Notes: generated from the letters alone by a model not told the origin. Positions 1-7,051 are shown, counted from the first letter of the stretch. The stretch is 11,885 bases of DNA from JBJXGC01 sp046154545 (GCA_046154545.1 JBJXGC010000155.1:1-11885); one strand, 5' to 3'. Numbers and translations are program-made.

Positions 1-210
1 CGCACGGGTGTGGGCTGCGCGGCGGTAGACGCATACCAGCAGGCGATTGCCGGGACAGCCGTCGTCCGGGGAGACTTTGCCGACCGCATCGCGGCCCGCC
101 TCGGCCAGGACCCCTACGCCCACGAACCCGGGTCCAAGCCAGCGCCGCCGGAGCATTGCGGCGGTCAGTTCGGCAACACGGATGTTGTGGTGAGCGTCAT
201 AACTCCCTGA
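1..210 (+). CDS. Unrecognised partial reading frame (3' end)
   Basis: The first 69 codons are open from the left edge to a TGA at 208-210, with mostly G or C in third positions, as expected for a real gene in this genome. The translated tail includes AVDAYQQAIAGTAVVRGDF near the start and ends in DVVVSVITP. I do not recognise a family. The minus strand is also open over the same codon boundaries, from about 318 to the left edge, and is equally GC-rich at its third positions, so strand choice is uncertain. The plus strand is preferred weakly, because the frame ends in a proper stop and an 8-bp hairpin follows 30 nt later. This is either the end of an upstream gene or non-coding sequence that happens to be open. 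Confidence 0.3.
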   Translation, partial: RTGVGCAAVDAYQQAIAGTAVVRGDFADRIAARLGQDPYAHEPGSKPAPPEHCGGQFGNTDVVVSVITP

Positions 211-367
211 GGGGCAAGCGCCAGAAGTGCGAACCGGCTGCGGCTCCACAAAGCGGAGCCGCCGACCTCTCCTCGCTTCCCCAGAACCGGGCACCCGGCT
301 ACATTCGAACTGTTGTGTTCATCGGCGGCGCGTGACTCCGTGTGAGTCAAATTTATGCGCCGTTCTC
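211..367 (+). promoter_or_regulatory. Leader and probable promoter region of the rpsB cluster
   Basis: This 157-nt stretch separates the left-edge frame from rpsB. It holds a GC-rich hairpin (240-262), a short inverted repeat CCGGG-CA-CCCGG at 287-298, and the only AT-rich patch nearby, AAATTTAT at about 349-356. That patch is the best -10 candidate. No good -35 is placed correctly: GTGACT at 332-337 gives a 13-nt spacer, which is too short. A promoter here is expected because the whole rpsB-cdsA cluster runs from this point, but the exact site is a guess. If the AT patch is the -10, the transcript would start within a few bases of the ATG at 368. Confidence 0.35.
240..262 (+). terminator. 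Perfect 8-bp hairpin ahead of rpsB, terminator-like without a U-run
   Basis: GCGGCTCC (240-247) and GGAGCCGC (255-262) are exact reverse complements with a 7-nt loop. The sequence after it is pyrimidine-rich (cgacctctcctcg) but has no T-run. It could end the upstream transcript, or be a structured element in the rpsB leader, where S2 autoregulation occurs in some bacteria. The sequence does not decide between these. Confidence 0.3.
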
Positions 368-1246
368 ATGGAGGCTATCCTGGTTACACCTGTCAGCATG
401 AAGCAGTTACTGGAAGCTGGAGTCCACTTCGGCCACCAGACCCGCCGCTGGAACCCGAAGATGCGCCATTTCATCTTCACCGAGCGGAACGGCATCCACA
501 TCATCGACCTCCAGCAGACCGTGACGCGCCTTGACGACGCGATCACCTTCGTCCGCGACACTGTCGCTGAGGGCGGCCACGTGCTCATCATCGGCACCAA
601 GAAGCAGGCCCGCGAGACGGTGCAAATGGAAGCGGAGCGGGCGGCACTGCCGTTCGTCAACAACCGCTGGCTGGGCGGTACGCTGACGAACTTCCGCACC
701 ATCCAGAGCCGGATCCGTTACCTCGCTTCGCTCGAAACGAACATGGCCCACGGCGAGTACTCGCGGCTGACGAAGAAAGAGCAGCTCGACAAGTCGAACG
801 AGATCGAGCGGATGAATCGCTACTTCGGCGGCATCAAGATGATGGACCGCTTGCCCGCGGCGGTGTTCATCATCGACACGGTGAAAGAGGCGATCGCCGT
901 CCAGGAATGCGAACGCCTGAACATCCCGATCGTCTCGCTGGTCGACACCAACTGCGACCCGGACCCCGTCTCCTACCCGATCCCCAGCAACGACGACGCT
1001 ATCCGGGCGATCAAGCTCATCCTCGGCAAGATGGCTGACGCGGCGATCGAAGGCCGGGCTGCCCGCGAATCGGGGGCAGGGGCCGGTGTCCACGGCGACG
1101 ACATGGTCCGCGCGGCGGAGGCGGGAGTGGCCTCTGGCAGCTTCTCAGCCTCGCCGGAAGAGGTGGCCGAGGCCCCCGCGGAGCAGTCGGTGACGGCGAT
1201 CTCACTCGCAGCGCAGGCAACGGCCGCGCAGCCCGCACAGGAGTAG
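368..1246 (+). CDS. rpsB: 30S ribosomal protein S2
   Basis: Small-subunit protein uS2, which binds late on the solvent side of the 30S subunit. The fold is complete from residue 11: KQLLEAGVHFGHQTRRWNPKM, FIFTERNGIHIIDLQQT, GTKKQA, the NNRWLGGTLTNF loop at 98-109, and the VDTNCDPD and YPIPSNDDA motifs at 192-211. A C-terminal tail of about 70 residues, rich in Ala and Glu, follows the S2 core and is probably disordered. The start is uncertain. ATG 368 (292 aa) has no upstream ribosome binding site, CTG 380 has GGAGG five bases ahead, and ATG 398 has none. tsf follows after 5 nt, and its binding site overlaps the rpsB stop. The open frame continues upstream to 227, but that part shows no S2 homology. 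Confidence 0.97.
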   Translation: MEAILVTPVSMKQLLEAGVHFGHQTRRWNPKMRHFIFTERNGIHIIDLQQTVTRLDDAITFVRDTVAEGGHVLIIGTKKQARETVQMEAERAALPFVNNRWLGGTLTNFRTIQSRIRYLASLETNMAHGEYSRLTKKEQLDKSNEIERMNRYFGGIKMMDRLPAAVFIIDTVKEAIAVQECERLNIPIVSLVDTNCDPDPVSYPIPSNDDAIRAIKLILGKMADAAIEGRAARESGAGAGVHGDDMVRAAEAGVASGSFSASPEEVAEAPAEQSVTAISLAAQATAAQPAQE

Positions 1247-1251
1247 CACGG

Positions 1252-1758
1252 GTGGCAGAGATTACGACGGCAATGATCAAGGAGCTGCGAGAAGCGACCC
1301 AGTGTGGCGTGATGGACGCGAAGCGTGCCCTGGAGGCCGCCGGCGGGGACATGAAGGCGGCCCGCGAGGTGATCCGCGAGCAGGGGCTCCTGGCGGCGGC
1401 GAAACGCTCCGGACGCGAGGCGAACCAGGGTGTGGTCGAAGCCTACATCCACGGCGGCGGGCGGATCGGCGTCCTCATCGAGCTGAACTGCGAGACGGAC
1501 TTCGTGGCGAACACAGAGGCCTTCCGGCAGCTGGCCAAGGACGTAGCCATGCAGGTGGCGGCGATGAACCCGCTCGTCGTCTCAGCGGCCGACCGCACCC
1601 CGGAGATGGAAGGGAGCGACGCTGAGGTCGCTCTCCTCAGCCAGCCGTTCATCCGGGATTCGGGGCGGACGATCGGCGAACTCGTGACAGACGTGATCGC
1701 GAGGACGGGCGAGAACGTCCGGGTCAGCCGCTTCACCCGCTTCGAGCTGGGGCGCTAA
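1252..1758 (+). CDS. tsf: Translation elongation factor Ts (short form)
   Basis: Guanine nucleotide exchange factor that releases GDP from EF-Tu. Residues 1-45 form the N-terminal UBA-like module (IKELREATQCGVMDAKRAL), which contacts EF-Tu. Residues 58-90 contain the core strand and the hallmark TDFV (82-85), followed by LLSQPFIRDSGRTIGELV at 128-145 and a final beta strand. At 168 aa it is far shorter than the E. coli protein (about 283 aa). It has a single core subdomain and no dimerisation coiled-coil module, as in Thermus and Chloroflexota. The GTG start is set by AGGAG at 1239-1243, eight bases ahead, inside the last codons of rpsB. This implies translational coupling with rpsB. Confidence 0.96.
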   Translation: MAEITTAMIKELREATQCGVMDAKRALEAAGGDMKAAREVIREQGLLAAAKRSGREANQGVVEAYIHGGGRIGVLIELNCETDFVANTEAFRQLAKDVAMQVAAMNPLVVSAADRTPEMEGSDAEVALLSQPFIRDSGRTIGELVTDVIARTGENVRVSRFTRFELGR

Positions 1759-1779
1759 GCCCTGGACGAGCGAAGGGCC

Positions 1780-2529
1780 GTGGCGCCGTACCGGCGCGCG
1801 CTCGTCAAGCTGAGCGGCGAAGCGCTGATGGGTGACCGCGCCTTCGGGATCGACGCGGCCACCGTCCATGGCCTCGCCGATCAGATAGCGCGAGCGGTCC
1901 GCGGCGGCGTCCAGGTGGCGGTCGTGGTGGGCGCTGGCAACTTCTGGCGCGGCGCCACCGTGGCCGAGACCGGTATGGACCGGGCGACGGCGGACTACGC
2001 GGGCATGCTGGCGACGGTGATGAACGCGCTCGCCCTCCAGGACGCGATCGAGAAGGCGGGGGCGATGGTGCGCACGCAGACGGCGCTGACGATCACGGCC
2101 ATCGCCGAGCCGTACATCCGGCGGCGGGCCATCCGCCACCTCGAGAAAGGCCGCGTCGTGATCTTCGCGGCCGGCACCGGAAGCCCGTTCATGACGACCG
2201 ACACGCCCGCCGCCCTGCGGGCGATTGAGACTGACTGCCAGGCGCTGCTGATGGCGAAGAACGGGGTGGACGGGGTGTACGACGCAGACCCGCGCACGAA
2301 CCCGGACGCCCGGCGGCTGATGCACGTGACCTATCTGGAGGCGCTTCAACGCCAGCTCAAGATCATGGACACGACGGCCCTCAGCCTCTGTATGGAGAAC
2401 CACTTACCGGTCGTGGTCTTCGATGTGGCGGCGCCGGACGCTATCTTCCGGGCGCTCCAGGGTGAGGCGATCGGCACCGTCATCTCGGCGGATTCAGAGG
2501 CCGAGCCGATCCGCGTGATAAACTCGTAG
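1780..2529 (+). CDS. pyrH: Uridylate (UMP) kinase
   Basis: Bacterial UMP kinase of the amino acid kinase fold, converting UMP to UDP with ATP in pyrimidine nucleotide synthesis. Visible motifs are KLSGEAL at 10-16, the glycine loop GAGN at 51-54 followed by FWRG (56-59 = WRGA region), the conserved Asp in ATADYAGMLAT (D72), GTGSPFMTTDTPAA at 132-145 for the nucleotide and phosphate site, VDGVYDADPR at 163-172, and MDTTA at 196-200. The length of 249 aa is slightly above the usual 235-245. It starts with GTG 21 nt after tsf. The only upstream purine stretch, AAGGG at 1773-1777, is just two bases from the GTG, so initiation may depend on coupling to tsf. No residue appears to be missing. Confidence 0.96.
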   Translation: MAPYRRALVKLSGEALMGDRAFGIDAATVHGLADQIARAVRGGVQVAVVVGAGNFWRGATVAETGMDRATADYAGMLATVMNALALQDAIEKAGAMVRTQTALTITAIAEPYIRRRAIRHLEKGRVVIFAAGTGSPFMTTDTPAALRAIETDCQALLMAKNGVDGVYDADPRTNPDARRLMHVTYLEALQRQLKIMDTTALSLCMENHLPVVVFDVAAPDAIFRALQGEAIGTVISADSEAEPIRVINS

Positions 2530-2542
2530 CGGAGGGACGCGC

Positions 2543-3106
2543 ATGGCAGACCCTGACGACATACTCCTCGGCGCCGACGAACGGATGGATGGCGCTGTCG
2601 AAGCGCTGAAGCGGGAGTTGAACGGCGTCCGCACCGGCCGCGCTCACCCGAGCCTCATCGAGACACTCCCGGTGGACTACTACGGCGCGACCACGCCGCT
2701 CAAACAGCTCGGGACGATCAATGCGCCGGAAGCGCGGCTCCTGACCATCCAGGTCTGGGACCGGAGCGCCGTGCAGGCCATCAATAAGGCGATCCAGGCT
2801 TCGGACCTCGGGCTGAACCCGGCGATCGACGGGCAGCTTATCCGGCTGCCGATCCCGCCGCTGACCGAGCAACGCCGCAAAGACATGGTGAAGCAGGTAC
2901 ACACGAAAGGCGAAGACGCCCGGGTGGCGGTGCGCAATGTGCGGCGGCACGCGCACGACGAACTGCGCAAGACGGAGAAGGACGGCGGCATCTCGCAGGA
3001 CGACATCAAACGCCACGAGGAGGAGCTGCAGCGGATGACGGACGCCCATATCGCCGCCATCGACAGCGAAAGCAAGAAGAAGGAAGCCGACCTCCTTGAA
3101 ATCTAG
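2543..3106 (+). CDS. frr: Ribosome recycling factor
   Basis: Splits the post-termination ribosome together with EF-G. At 187 aa it has the standard family length (about 185). The N-terminal helix carries LNGVRTGRAHPSLIE (26-40). The inserted beta domain includes NAPEARLLTIQVWD, and the family signature NPAIDGQLIRLPIPPLTEQR spans 92-111. It is followed by DMVK and the RNVRRHAHDELRK helix (131-143). The start is well supported, because GGAGGG at 2531-2536 lies six bases before the ATG. The gene begins 13 nt after the pyrH stop, and its end overlaps the likely TTG start of the next gene. Confidence 0.97.
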   Translation: MADPDDILLGADERMDGAVEALKRELNGVRTGRAHPSLIETLPVDYYGATTPLKQLGTINAPEARLLTIQVWDRSAVQAINKAIQASDLGLNPAIDGQLIRLPIPPLTEQRRKDMVKQVHTKGEDARVAVRNVRRHAHDELRKTEKDGGISQDDIKRHEEELQRMTDAHIAAIDSESKKKEADLLEI

Positions 3107-3896
3107 CGTGGCCGCGGCGGCTACGGGGACTTCAGCGGCGGAGCTGCTGGGAGACATCATCTCACCCATCAGCGGCGGCCGGGTGCCGCGCCATGTGGCG
3201 ATCATCATGGACGGCAACGGGCGCTGGGCGACACAACGCGGGCTCCCGCGCAACGCCGGCCACCGGGCCGGGACGGAGAATATCCGGCGCGTGCTCGAAC
3301 GCTGCGGCGACCATGGCGTCCAATACGTCACGCTCTACGCCTTCAGCACGGAGAACTGGAACAGGCCGCCGCGGGAGGTGCGTTTCCTCATCCGCCTTCT
3401 CGGCATGTACCTGAAGCGCGAACTCGGGAACCTTCACAAGAACGGCGTCCGCATCCTCCACCTGGGGCACATCGAGGCCCTCCCCGGGTACCTCCAGAAG
3501 GAGGTGGCCAACGCCATCGAGCTGACGGGCGCCAACACCCGGATCACGCTGAACCTCTGCTTCAACTACGGAGGCCGGGACGACATCGTGATGGCCGTGC
3601 GGGACATCATCCGCAACGGGATCCCGGCGGACGAAGTGACCGAGGAGACGATCGGCGGGCACCTGTACACCAGCCATGCGCCAGACCCGGACCTCGTCAT
3701 CCGGACGGGCGCCGAACAACGCATCTCGAACTTCCTCATCTGGCAGGCGGCGTACGCCGAACTCTACTTCACCGATGCCTACTGGCCGGACTTCGGCCGC
3801 GAGGATGTCGATATCGCACTGGCTGATTACGGCCGCCGCAAACGGAAATTCGGCGGTCTCCTCCAGGAAGACAGCGACACGCTGCCCGGATCATGA
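3096..3896 (+). CDS. uppS: Undecaprenyl diphosphate synthase (cis-prenyltransferase)
   Basis: Condenses isopentenyl diphosphate units in cis onto farnesyl diphosphate to make the C55 carrier for cell-wall synthesis. Motifs in order, numbered from TTG 3096: HVAIIMDGNGRWA (catalytic D39), GHRAG (55-59), LYAFSTENWNRP (80-91), FNYGGRDDI (156-164), and VIRTGAEQRISNFLIWQ with R203, R209 and S211 at the diphosphate site. AYAELYFTD follows, with E222 as the metal ligand. The family usually reads RTSGE or RTGGE, but here it is RTGAE. The start is ambiguous. TTG 3096 (AAGGA 11 bases ahead, overlapping the frr stop) gives 266 aa. GTG 3108 gives 262 aa but has no ribosome binding site. The stop overlaps the cdsA start in ATGA. 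Confidence 0.95.
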   Translation: MKSSVAAAATGTSAAELLGDIISPISGGRVPRHVAIIMDGNGRWATQRGLPRNAGHRAGTENIRRVLERCGDHGVQYVTLYAFSTENWNRPPREVRFLIRLLGMYLKRELGNLHKNGVRILHLGHIEALPGYLQKEVANAIELTGANTRITLNLCFNYGGRDDIVMAVRDIIRNGIPADEVTEETIGGHLYTSHAPDPDLVIRTGAEQRISNFLIWQAAYAELYFTDAYWPDFGREDVDIALADYGRRKRKFGGLLQEDSDTLPGS

Positions 3897-4747
3897 GTGC
3901 GGCGGGGGTCCACCCGGCTCACACGGACGGGCGGGGCCGCCGGTCGAACCTGCAGTTACGGTTGCTCACCGCGGTGGTTGGCCTTCCGCTCGTGGTTGCG
4001 GTGGTCTACCTGGGCGGCTGGCCGCTCGCAATCGCCGCCGGGCTTGTGGCGCTGCTCGCGTCGGCGGAATTCACGCACGGCTGGCTGCTTCCTTCGATGC
4101 CGATCCGGGCGGTCGCCCCGCACGTGCTCAGCTTCGGCGGGCCGGCGGTGATGGTGGTGGGCACCCATGGGGATCACCGCTACATCGGCGCCGGGCTGAT
4201 CCTCGCGGGCCTGTTCGCGGTGGCGGGATATGCGCCAACGAAGGTCTTCGGCCCTCGGCGCCCCTACCGGGTGCAGGCCTGGTGCCTCGTCTACATCGGC
4301 CTGCTCCTCAGCTCGCTGGTCCTCCTGCGCGATTCGGACTCAGGGCGGGAGTGGCTGACCCTGGCGATCGCTTCAACCTTCGCAGTGGATACGAGCGCCT
4401 ACGCCGTCGGGCGGCTGGTAGGACGTCACAAGATGGCGCCCCGGATCAGCCCGAAGAAGACGTGGGAGGGCGCCGCGGGCGGGTTCGCCGGGGGCGTGGG
4501 CGCGGTATTGCTCTTGAACGCCCTCCTGGACACGGGCGAGAGCAGCCTGACGATGCTGCCGTTCGCGTTCATCTGCCCGGTCGCGGCCCAGGCCGGCGAC
4601 CTGCTGGAGAGCTGGATGAAGCGGCGGATGGGCGTGAAAGACGCATCGGGCCTATTGCCCGGGCACGGTGGCTTCCTCGACCGGCTCGATTCGATCCTGT
4701 TCGTGGTGCCGCTCCTTTACGTCTTTCTCCGGCTGCGGGTGCTCTGA
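3893..4747 (+). CDS. cdsA: Phosphatidate cytidylyltransferase (CDP-diglyceride synthase)
   Basis: Integral membrane enzyme that makes CDP-diacylglycerol from phosphatidate and CTP, the branch point of phospholipid synthesis. Its 284 aa contain several hydrophobic segments (roughly 24-58, 76-90, 98-113, 129-146, 155-175, 195-212, 222-238, 267-283). The cytidylyltransferase signature lies at 240-266 with S240, K243-R244, K249-D250, H258-G259-G260, D263-R264 and D266, and no mismatch that I can see. The conserved stretch DTSAYAVGRLVGRHK (166-180) and ISPKKTWEG (185-193) are also intact. The ATG overlaps the uppS TGA (ATGA), so the two are translationally coupled. The basic hydrophilic first 18 residues are longer than the minimum. 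Confidence 0.95.
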   Translation: MSAAGVHPAHTDGRGRRSNLQLRLLTAVVGLPLVVAVVYLGGWPLAIAAGLVALLASAEFTHGWLLPSMPIRAVAPHVLSFGGPAVMVVGTHGDHRYIGAGLILAGLFAVAGYAPTKVFGPRRPYRVQAWCLVYIGLLLSSLVLLRDSDSGREWLTLAIASTFAVDTSAYAVGRLVGRHKMAPRISPKKTWEGAAGGFAGGVGAVLLLNALLDTGESSLTMLPFAFICPVAAQAGDLLESWMKRRMGVKDASGLLPGHGGFLDRLDSILFVVPLLYVFLRLRVL

Positions 4748-4756
4748 TACGGTGTA

Positions 4757-4776
4757 GGCGGCATTACGGTGCCGCC
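4757..4776 (+). promoter_or_regulatory. 7-bp hairpin between cdsA and the hydrolase gene
   Basis: GGCGGCA (4757-4763) pairs perfectly with TGCCGCC (4770-4776) around a 6-nt loop. It sits nine bases past the cdsA stop and ends one base before the GAGGAG ribosome binding site of the next gene. There is no T-run, so simple intrinsic termination is unlikely. It may trim read-through, protect an mRNA end, or modulate access to the binding site. Confidence 0.35.
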
Positions 4777-4787
4777 GAGGAGCCAGG

Positions 4788-5669
4788 TTGCCAGCCGCGA
4801 AACTTCCCCCTGACCTCCGTCACGAGCGCGTTGAGATCAACGGCATCGCCATGCACTACGTGGAAGCCGGGAGCGGCGAGCCGGTGGTGTTCCTCCACGG
4901 ATTCCCGGAGTCGTGGTACTCCTGGCGCCACCAGATCGCGGCCCTGGCGCCCCACTTCCGGGTGATCGCGCCGGACCAGCGGGGCTACAGCGAGACGGAG
5001 AAACGCGGGCCGTACGACACGGACACGCTCCAGGAAGACATCCTCGCCCTGGTCCGTCATCTTGGTGGAGGGCCGGCGCACATCGTGGCGCACGACTGGG
5101 GTGGGGCAATCGCCTGGCTGCTCGCCATCCACCACCCCGAGGCCGTGCGTTCGCTGACCATTTGCAACCTCCCCCACCCCGCCTTGATGCAGCGGGCGTT
5201 ACGAAGGAGCTTCCGGCAGCTGCGGCGGAGCTGGTACATGTTCGCGTTTCAGTTGCCGCTGCTCCCTCAGCGAGTGCTTGCGGCCCGGAACTACCACTGG
5301 CTGGCGCGGAACCTGATCAACGACTGCCGGCCAGGCACCTTCACGCGTGAGGACATGAAGGAGATCCTGGCCTCGTGGCGGCGCCAGGGCCTCGATGGTG
5401 GGGTTAACTGGTATCGCGCCCTTTTCCGGCATCCTCGCCGCCTCCCGGAGCCCGTGCCCGTCATCGAGGCGCCGACGCTGGTGATCTGGGGCGAGGAGGA
5501 CCAGTTCCTCGGCAAAGAGCTGACAGAGGGCACCGGGGACTACGTCCGCGATCTCGAGATCCACTTCCTCCCGGGCGTGAGCCACTGGGTCCAGCAAGAG
5601 GAGCCGGCGACGGTGAACCGGCTACTCCTCGCCCACCTGGAGAAGGCCAGGGCCCGTGGCGGACCCTGA
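4788..5669 (+). CDS. Alpha/beta hydrolase, epoxide hydrolase type
   Basis: Predicted soluble alpha/beta hydrolase that opens an epoxide to a diol through an ester intermediate. Its 293 aa carry the oxyanion motif HGFPES (37-42), the nucleophile elbow AHDWGGA (D103), the acid D238 in WGEEDQF, and the base H266 in GVSHWVQQEEP. The cap domain has both ring-opening tyrosines expected of soluble epoxide hydrolases: Y150 in SWYMFAFQLP and Y209 in NWYRALFR. The HDWGG elbow and this Tyr pair argue against fluoroacetate dehalogenase (HDRGxR) and against a Ser-type esterase. The TTG start is supported by AGGAG at 4778-4782, five bases ahead. The gene follows cdsA by 40 nt and overlaps the next gene by 14 nt, which suggests one transcript. 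The substrate is unknown. Confidence 0.85.
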   Translation: MPAAKLPPDLRHERVEINGIAMHYVEAGSGEPVVFLHGFPESWYSWRHQIAALAPHFRVIAPDQRGYSETEKRGPYDTDTLQEDILALVRHLGGGPAHIVAHDWGGAIAWLLAIHHPEAVRSLTICNLPHPALMQRALRRSFRQLRRSWYMFAFQLPLLPQRVLAARNYHWLARNLINDCRPGTFTREDMKEILASWRRQGLDGGVNWYRALFRHPRRLPEPVPVIEAPTLVIWGEEDQFLGKELTEGTGDYVRDLEIHFLPGVSHWVQQEEPATVNRLLLAHLEKARARGGP

Positions 5670-6417
5670 GGGGACGGGACGTGGTCTCCACCGTCCGTCC
5701 CTCGACGACTTCATCTTCGAGGGCGAGGCGACGCCGCTCCTCTTCCGGAAACGGGTCATCTTCGGGATCGCCGGAGGCCTCGCCGCCTTGATAGCGGCCT
5801 ATGTGGTGACGTCCTCGCTCCTCGGCTGGACGACGGAGATCAACGCGGGGCCGCTGCGGGAGTGGGTGGAGGATTTCGGTCCCTGGGCGCCCGCGCTCTT
5901 CGTCCTGATCATGGCGTTTTCGGTCCTGGTGGCGCCTATCCCGAACGCCCCCATCTTCGCAGCAGCCGGCCTGGTGTGGGGTTCCGTGCTGGGGACGGTG
6001 TACTCGCTGGCGGGATTGCTCCTCGGTTCGGCCATGGCCTTCTGTGTAGCCCGCTGGACCGGCCGCCGTTATGTCGGACGGTTGATCGGGGCGAAGGCGG
6101 CGGGCCGCCTCGATCGCGCGGCCGAGACGATGGGCGGCCGCGTCATCTTCTGGTCGCGGATGATGCCGGGCATCAATTTCGACTGGATCAGCTTCGTCGC
6201 GGGGATGACGTCGATCCGCTTCGCCGTCTTCTTCGCCTATTCAGCACTGGGCATGATCCTGCCGACGGCGGTGACGGTCGTGGCCGGTGATGGGCTGGGC
6301 AAGGACTTCCGGCTGACGATCGCGGCGGGTGCGGTCTACGTGCTCGGTCTCGCCCTGAGCGGGCTCTTCTTCTGGCACCGCCGGCGGCGCTGGCAGCAAG
6401 CCAGGGGGCGAAGGTAG
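5656..6417 (+). CDS. VTT-domain membrane protein (TVP38/TMEM64, DedA-like)
   Basis: Membrane protein of 253 aa with hydrophobic segments at about 33-54, 76-98, 101-130, 186-210 and 221-240. The VTT core is visible as APIPNAPIFAAAGLVWG (93-109), a glycine-rich re-entrant region with LLLGSAMAFCVARWTGR (121-137), and the second motif SRMMPGINFDWISFVAGM (167-184) with R168, P171 and D176. Members move lipids between leaflets in some systems, including undecaprenyl phosphate for some DedA proteins. The function here is not proven. The first 30 residues are hydrophilic and acidic, and the C-terminal tail is strongly basic, so it is probably cytoplasmic. The GTG start lies inside the hydrolase gene, 14 nt before its end, with AAGG nine bases upstream. 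The overlap suggests co-translation. Confidence 0.85.
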   Translation: MADPEGTGRGLHRPSLDDFIFEGEATPLLFRKRVIFGIAGGLAALIAAYVVTSSLLGWTTEINAGPLREWVEDFGPWAPALFVLIMAFSVLVAPIPNAPIFAAAGLVWGSVLGTVYSLAGLLLGSAMAFCVARWTGRRYVGRLIGAKAAGRLDRAAETMGGRVIFWSRMMPGINFDWISFVAGMTSIRFAVFFAYSALGMILPTAVTVVAGDGLGKDFRLTIAAGAVYVLGLALSGLFFWHRRRRWQQARGRR

Positions 6418-6531
6418 CCGGCGCCGGGAAAGGAATGGGTAATGCCGGTTAGGCATGCGCGGGTGTCCCCTACCTGAGCCTTCACACGGCGCGGCGCACA
6501 ATCGCCCGTAGATTCAAACAGAGGAACAGTC
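6418..6531 (+). promoter_or_regulatory. Spacer before the GGDEF-like gene
   Basis: This 114-nt gap holds a small perfect hairpin, ATGCC-GGTTA-GGCAT (6442-6456), and a clear ribosome binding site, GAGGA at 6521-6525, six bases before the ATG. TAGATT at 6509-6514 is a possible -10, but no -35 sits at the right distance. The next gene may simply be read through from the upstream cluster. Confidence 0.3.
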
Positions 6532-7035
6532 ATGGCGATTGTCCAACTGCCGGCCAACCTTACGCTCCTCCGCCCGCGAAACGGCTTCCGCGGACATGTC
6601 CGCCAACGGCCCACCGCCCTGGCGCCCATCGTCTCGCGGCGCGAGCTACTGGAGCGGCTTGAGACGATCGGCGAACTTGCACCCCACGCGCCGCTCTCCT
6701 TCCTCCTCGTCCGCGTGGAGGGCCTGGACGAGGTATCGGCTACGCCCTTCTCGCCCCGCCAGATCATGGGCATGATCGGCATGCGGATTATCGCCCTCAC
6801 GCGTCCGACCGATACGGTCGGAGAGTACGCTGGGAATTCGTTCGGGATCGTGCTCCAGGGCGCAGGGGCAACCGCGGCCGCCGCAGTCGCCTCGCGCGTC
6901 AGCTTCCACCTCGCCCAGCTCCGGGACGGCCTCGGGATTGAGACGAAAGCGCTGGTGTATGCGGCGACGGGCAACGGCCTCAACGCCGAACTGCTCCCCG
7001 TGGCCGCGATCGATTCGCTCGACGACTGCTGCTGA
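6532..7035 (+). CDS. Small protein with a degenerate GGDEF-like domain
   Basis: The protein has 167 aa and no membrane segment or signal peptide. After a basic 33-residue N-terminus, residues 36-135 follow the order of a diguanylate cyclase fold: SRRELLERLETI, a first strand LSFLLVRVEGLDEV (55-68), a helix ending in MRIIALTRPTDTVGEY, and a hairpin with AGNSFGIVLQG (100-110) where GGDEF-F.VLL is expected. The signature GG(D/E)EF reads AGNSF, so both acidic residues are gone and cyclase activity is not expected. It could be a c-di-GMP sensor, a protein-interaction domain, or a relic. The strand and helix order are compatible with the family, but identity is low and assignment rests on pattern. 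It ends in DDCC. The ribosome binding site GAGGA supports this ATG. Confidence 0.6.
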   Translation: MAIVQLPANLTLLRPRNGFRGHVRQRPTALAPIVSRRELLERLETIGELAPHAPLSFLLVRVEGLDEVSATPFSPRQIMGMIGMRIIALTRPTDTVGEYAGNSFGIVLQGAGATAAAAVASRVSFHLAQLRDGLGIETKALVYAATGNGLNAELLPVAAIDSLDDCC

Positions 7036-7041
7036 AGCGAA

Positions 7042-7051
7042 ACCGATCGGT
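7042..7051. other. Palindrome ACCGATCGGT between convergent genes
   Basis: A perfect 10-bp palindrome lies seven bases after the stop of the GGDEF-like gene, in the 55-nt gap before the convergent acetyltransferase gene. It has no loop and no T-run, so it is not a convincing terminator. It could be a protein-binding site or chance in GC-rich DNA. Confidence 0.2.

Noticed and set aside
227..367. Upstream extension of rpsB from a GTG at 227
   Set aside because: The added 47 residues are Arg/Cys-rich, cover hairpins in the leader and have no counterpart in S2 proteins.
3676..4965. Long plus-strand open frame across uppS, cdsA and the hydrolase
   Set aside because: It is out of frame with three genes that have clear motifs, and its translation is Gly/Arg/Pro-rich with no recognisable domain.
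4788..5669. Fluoroacetate or haloalkane dehalogenase identity for the hydrolase
   Set aside because: The elbow is HDWGG rather than HDRGxR, and both cap tyrosines of epoxide hydrolases are present, which favours epoxide hydrolase.
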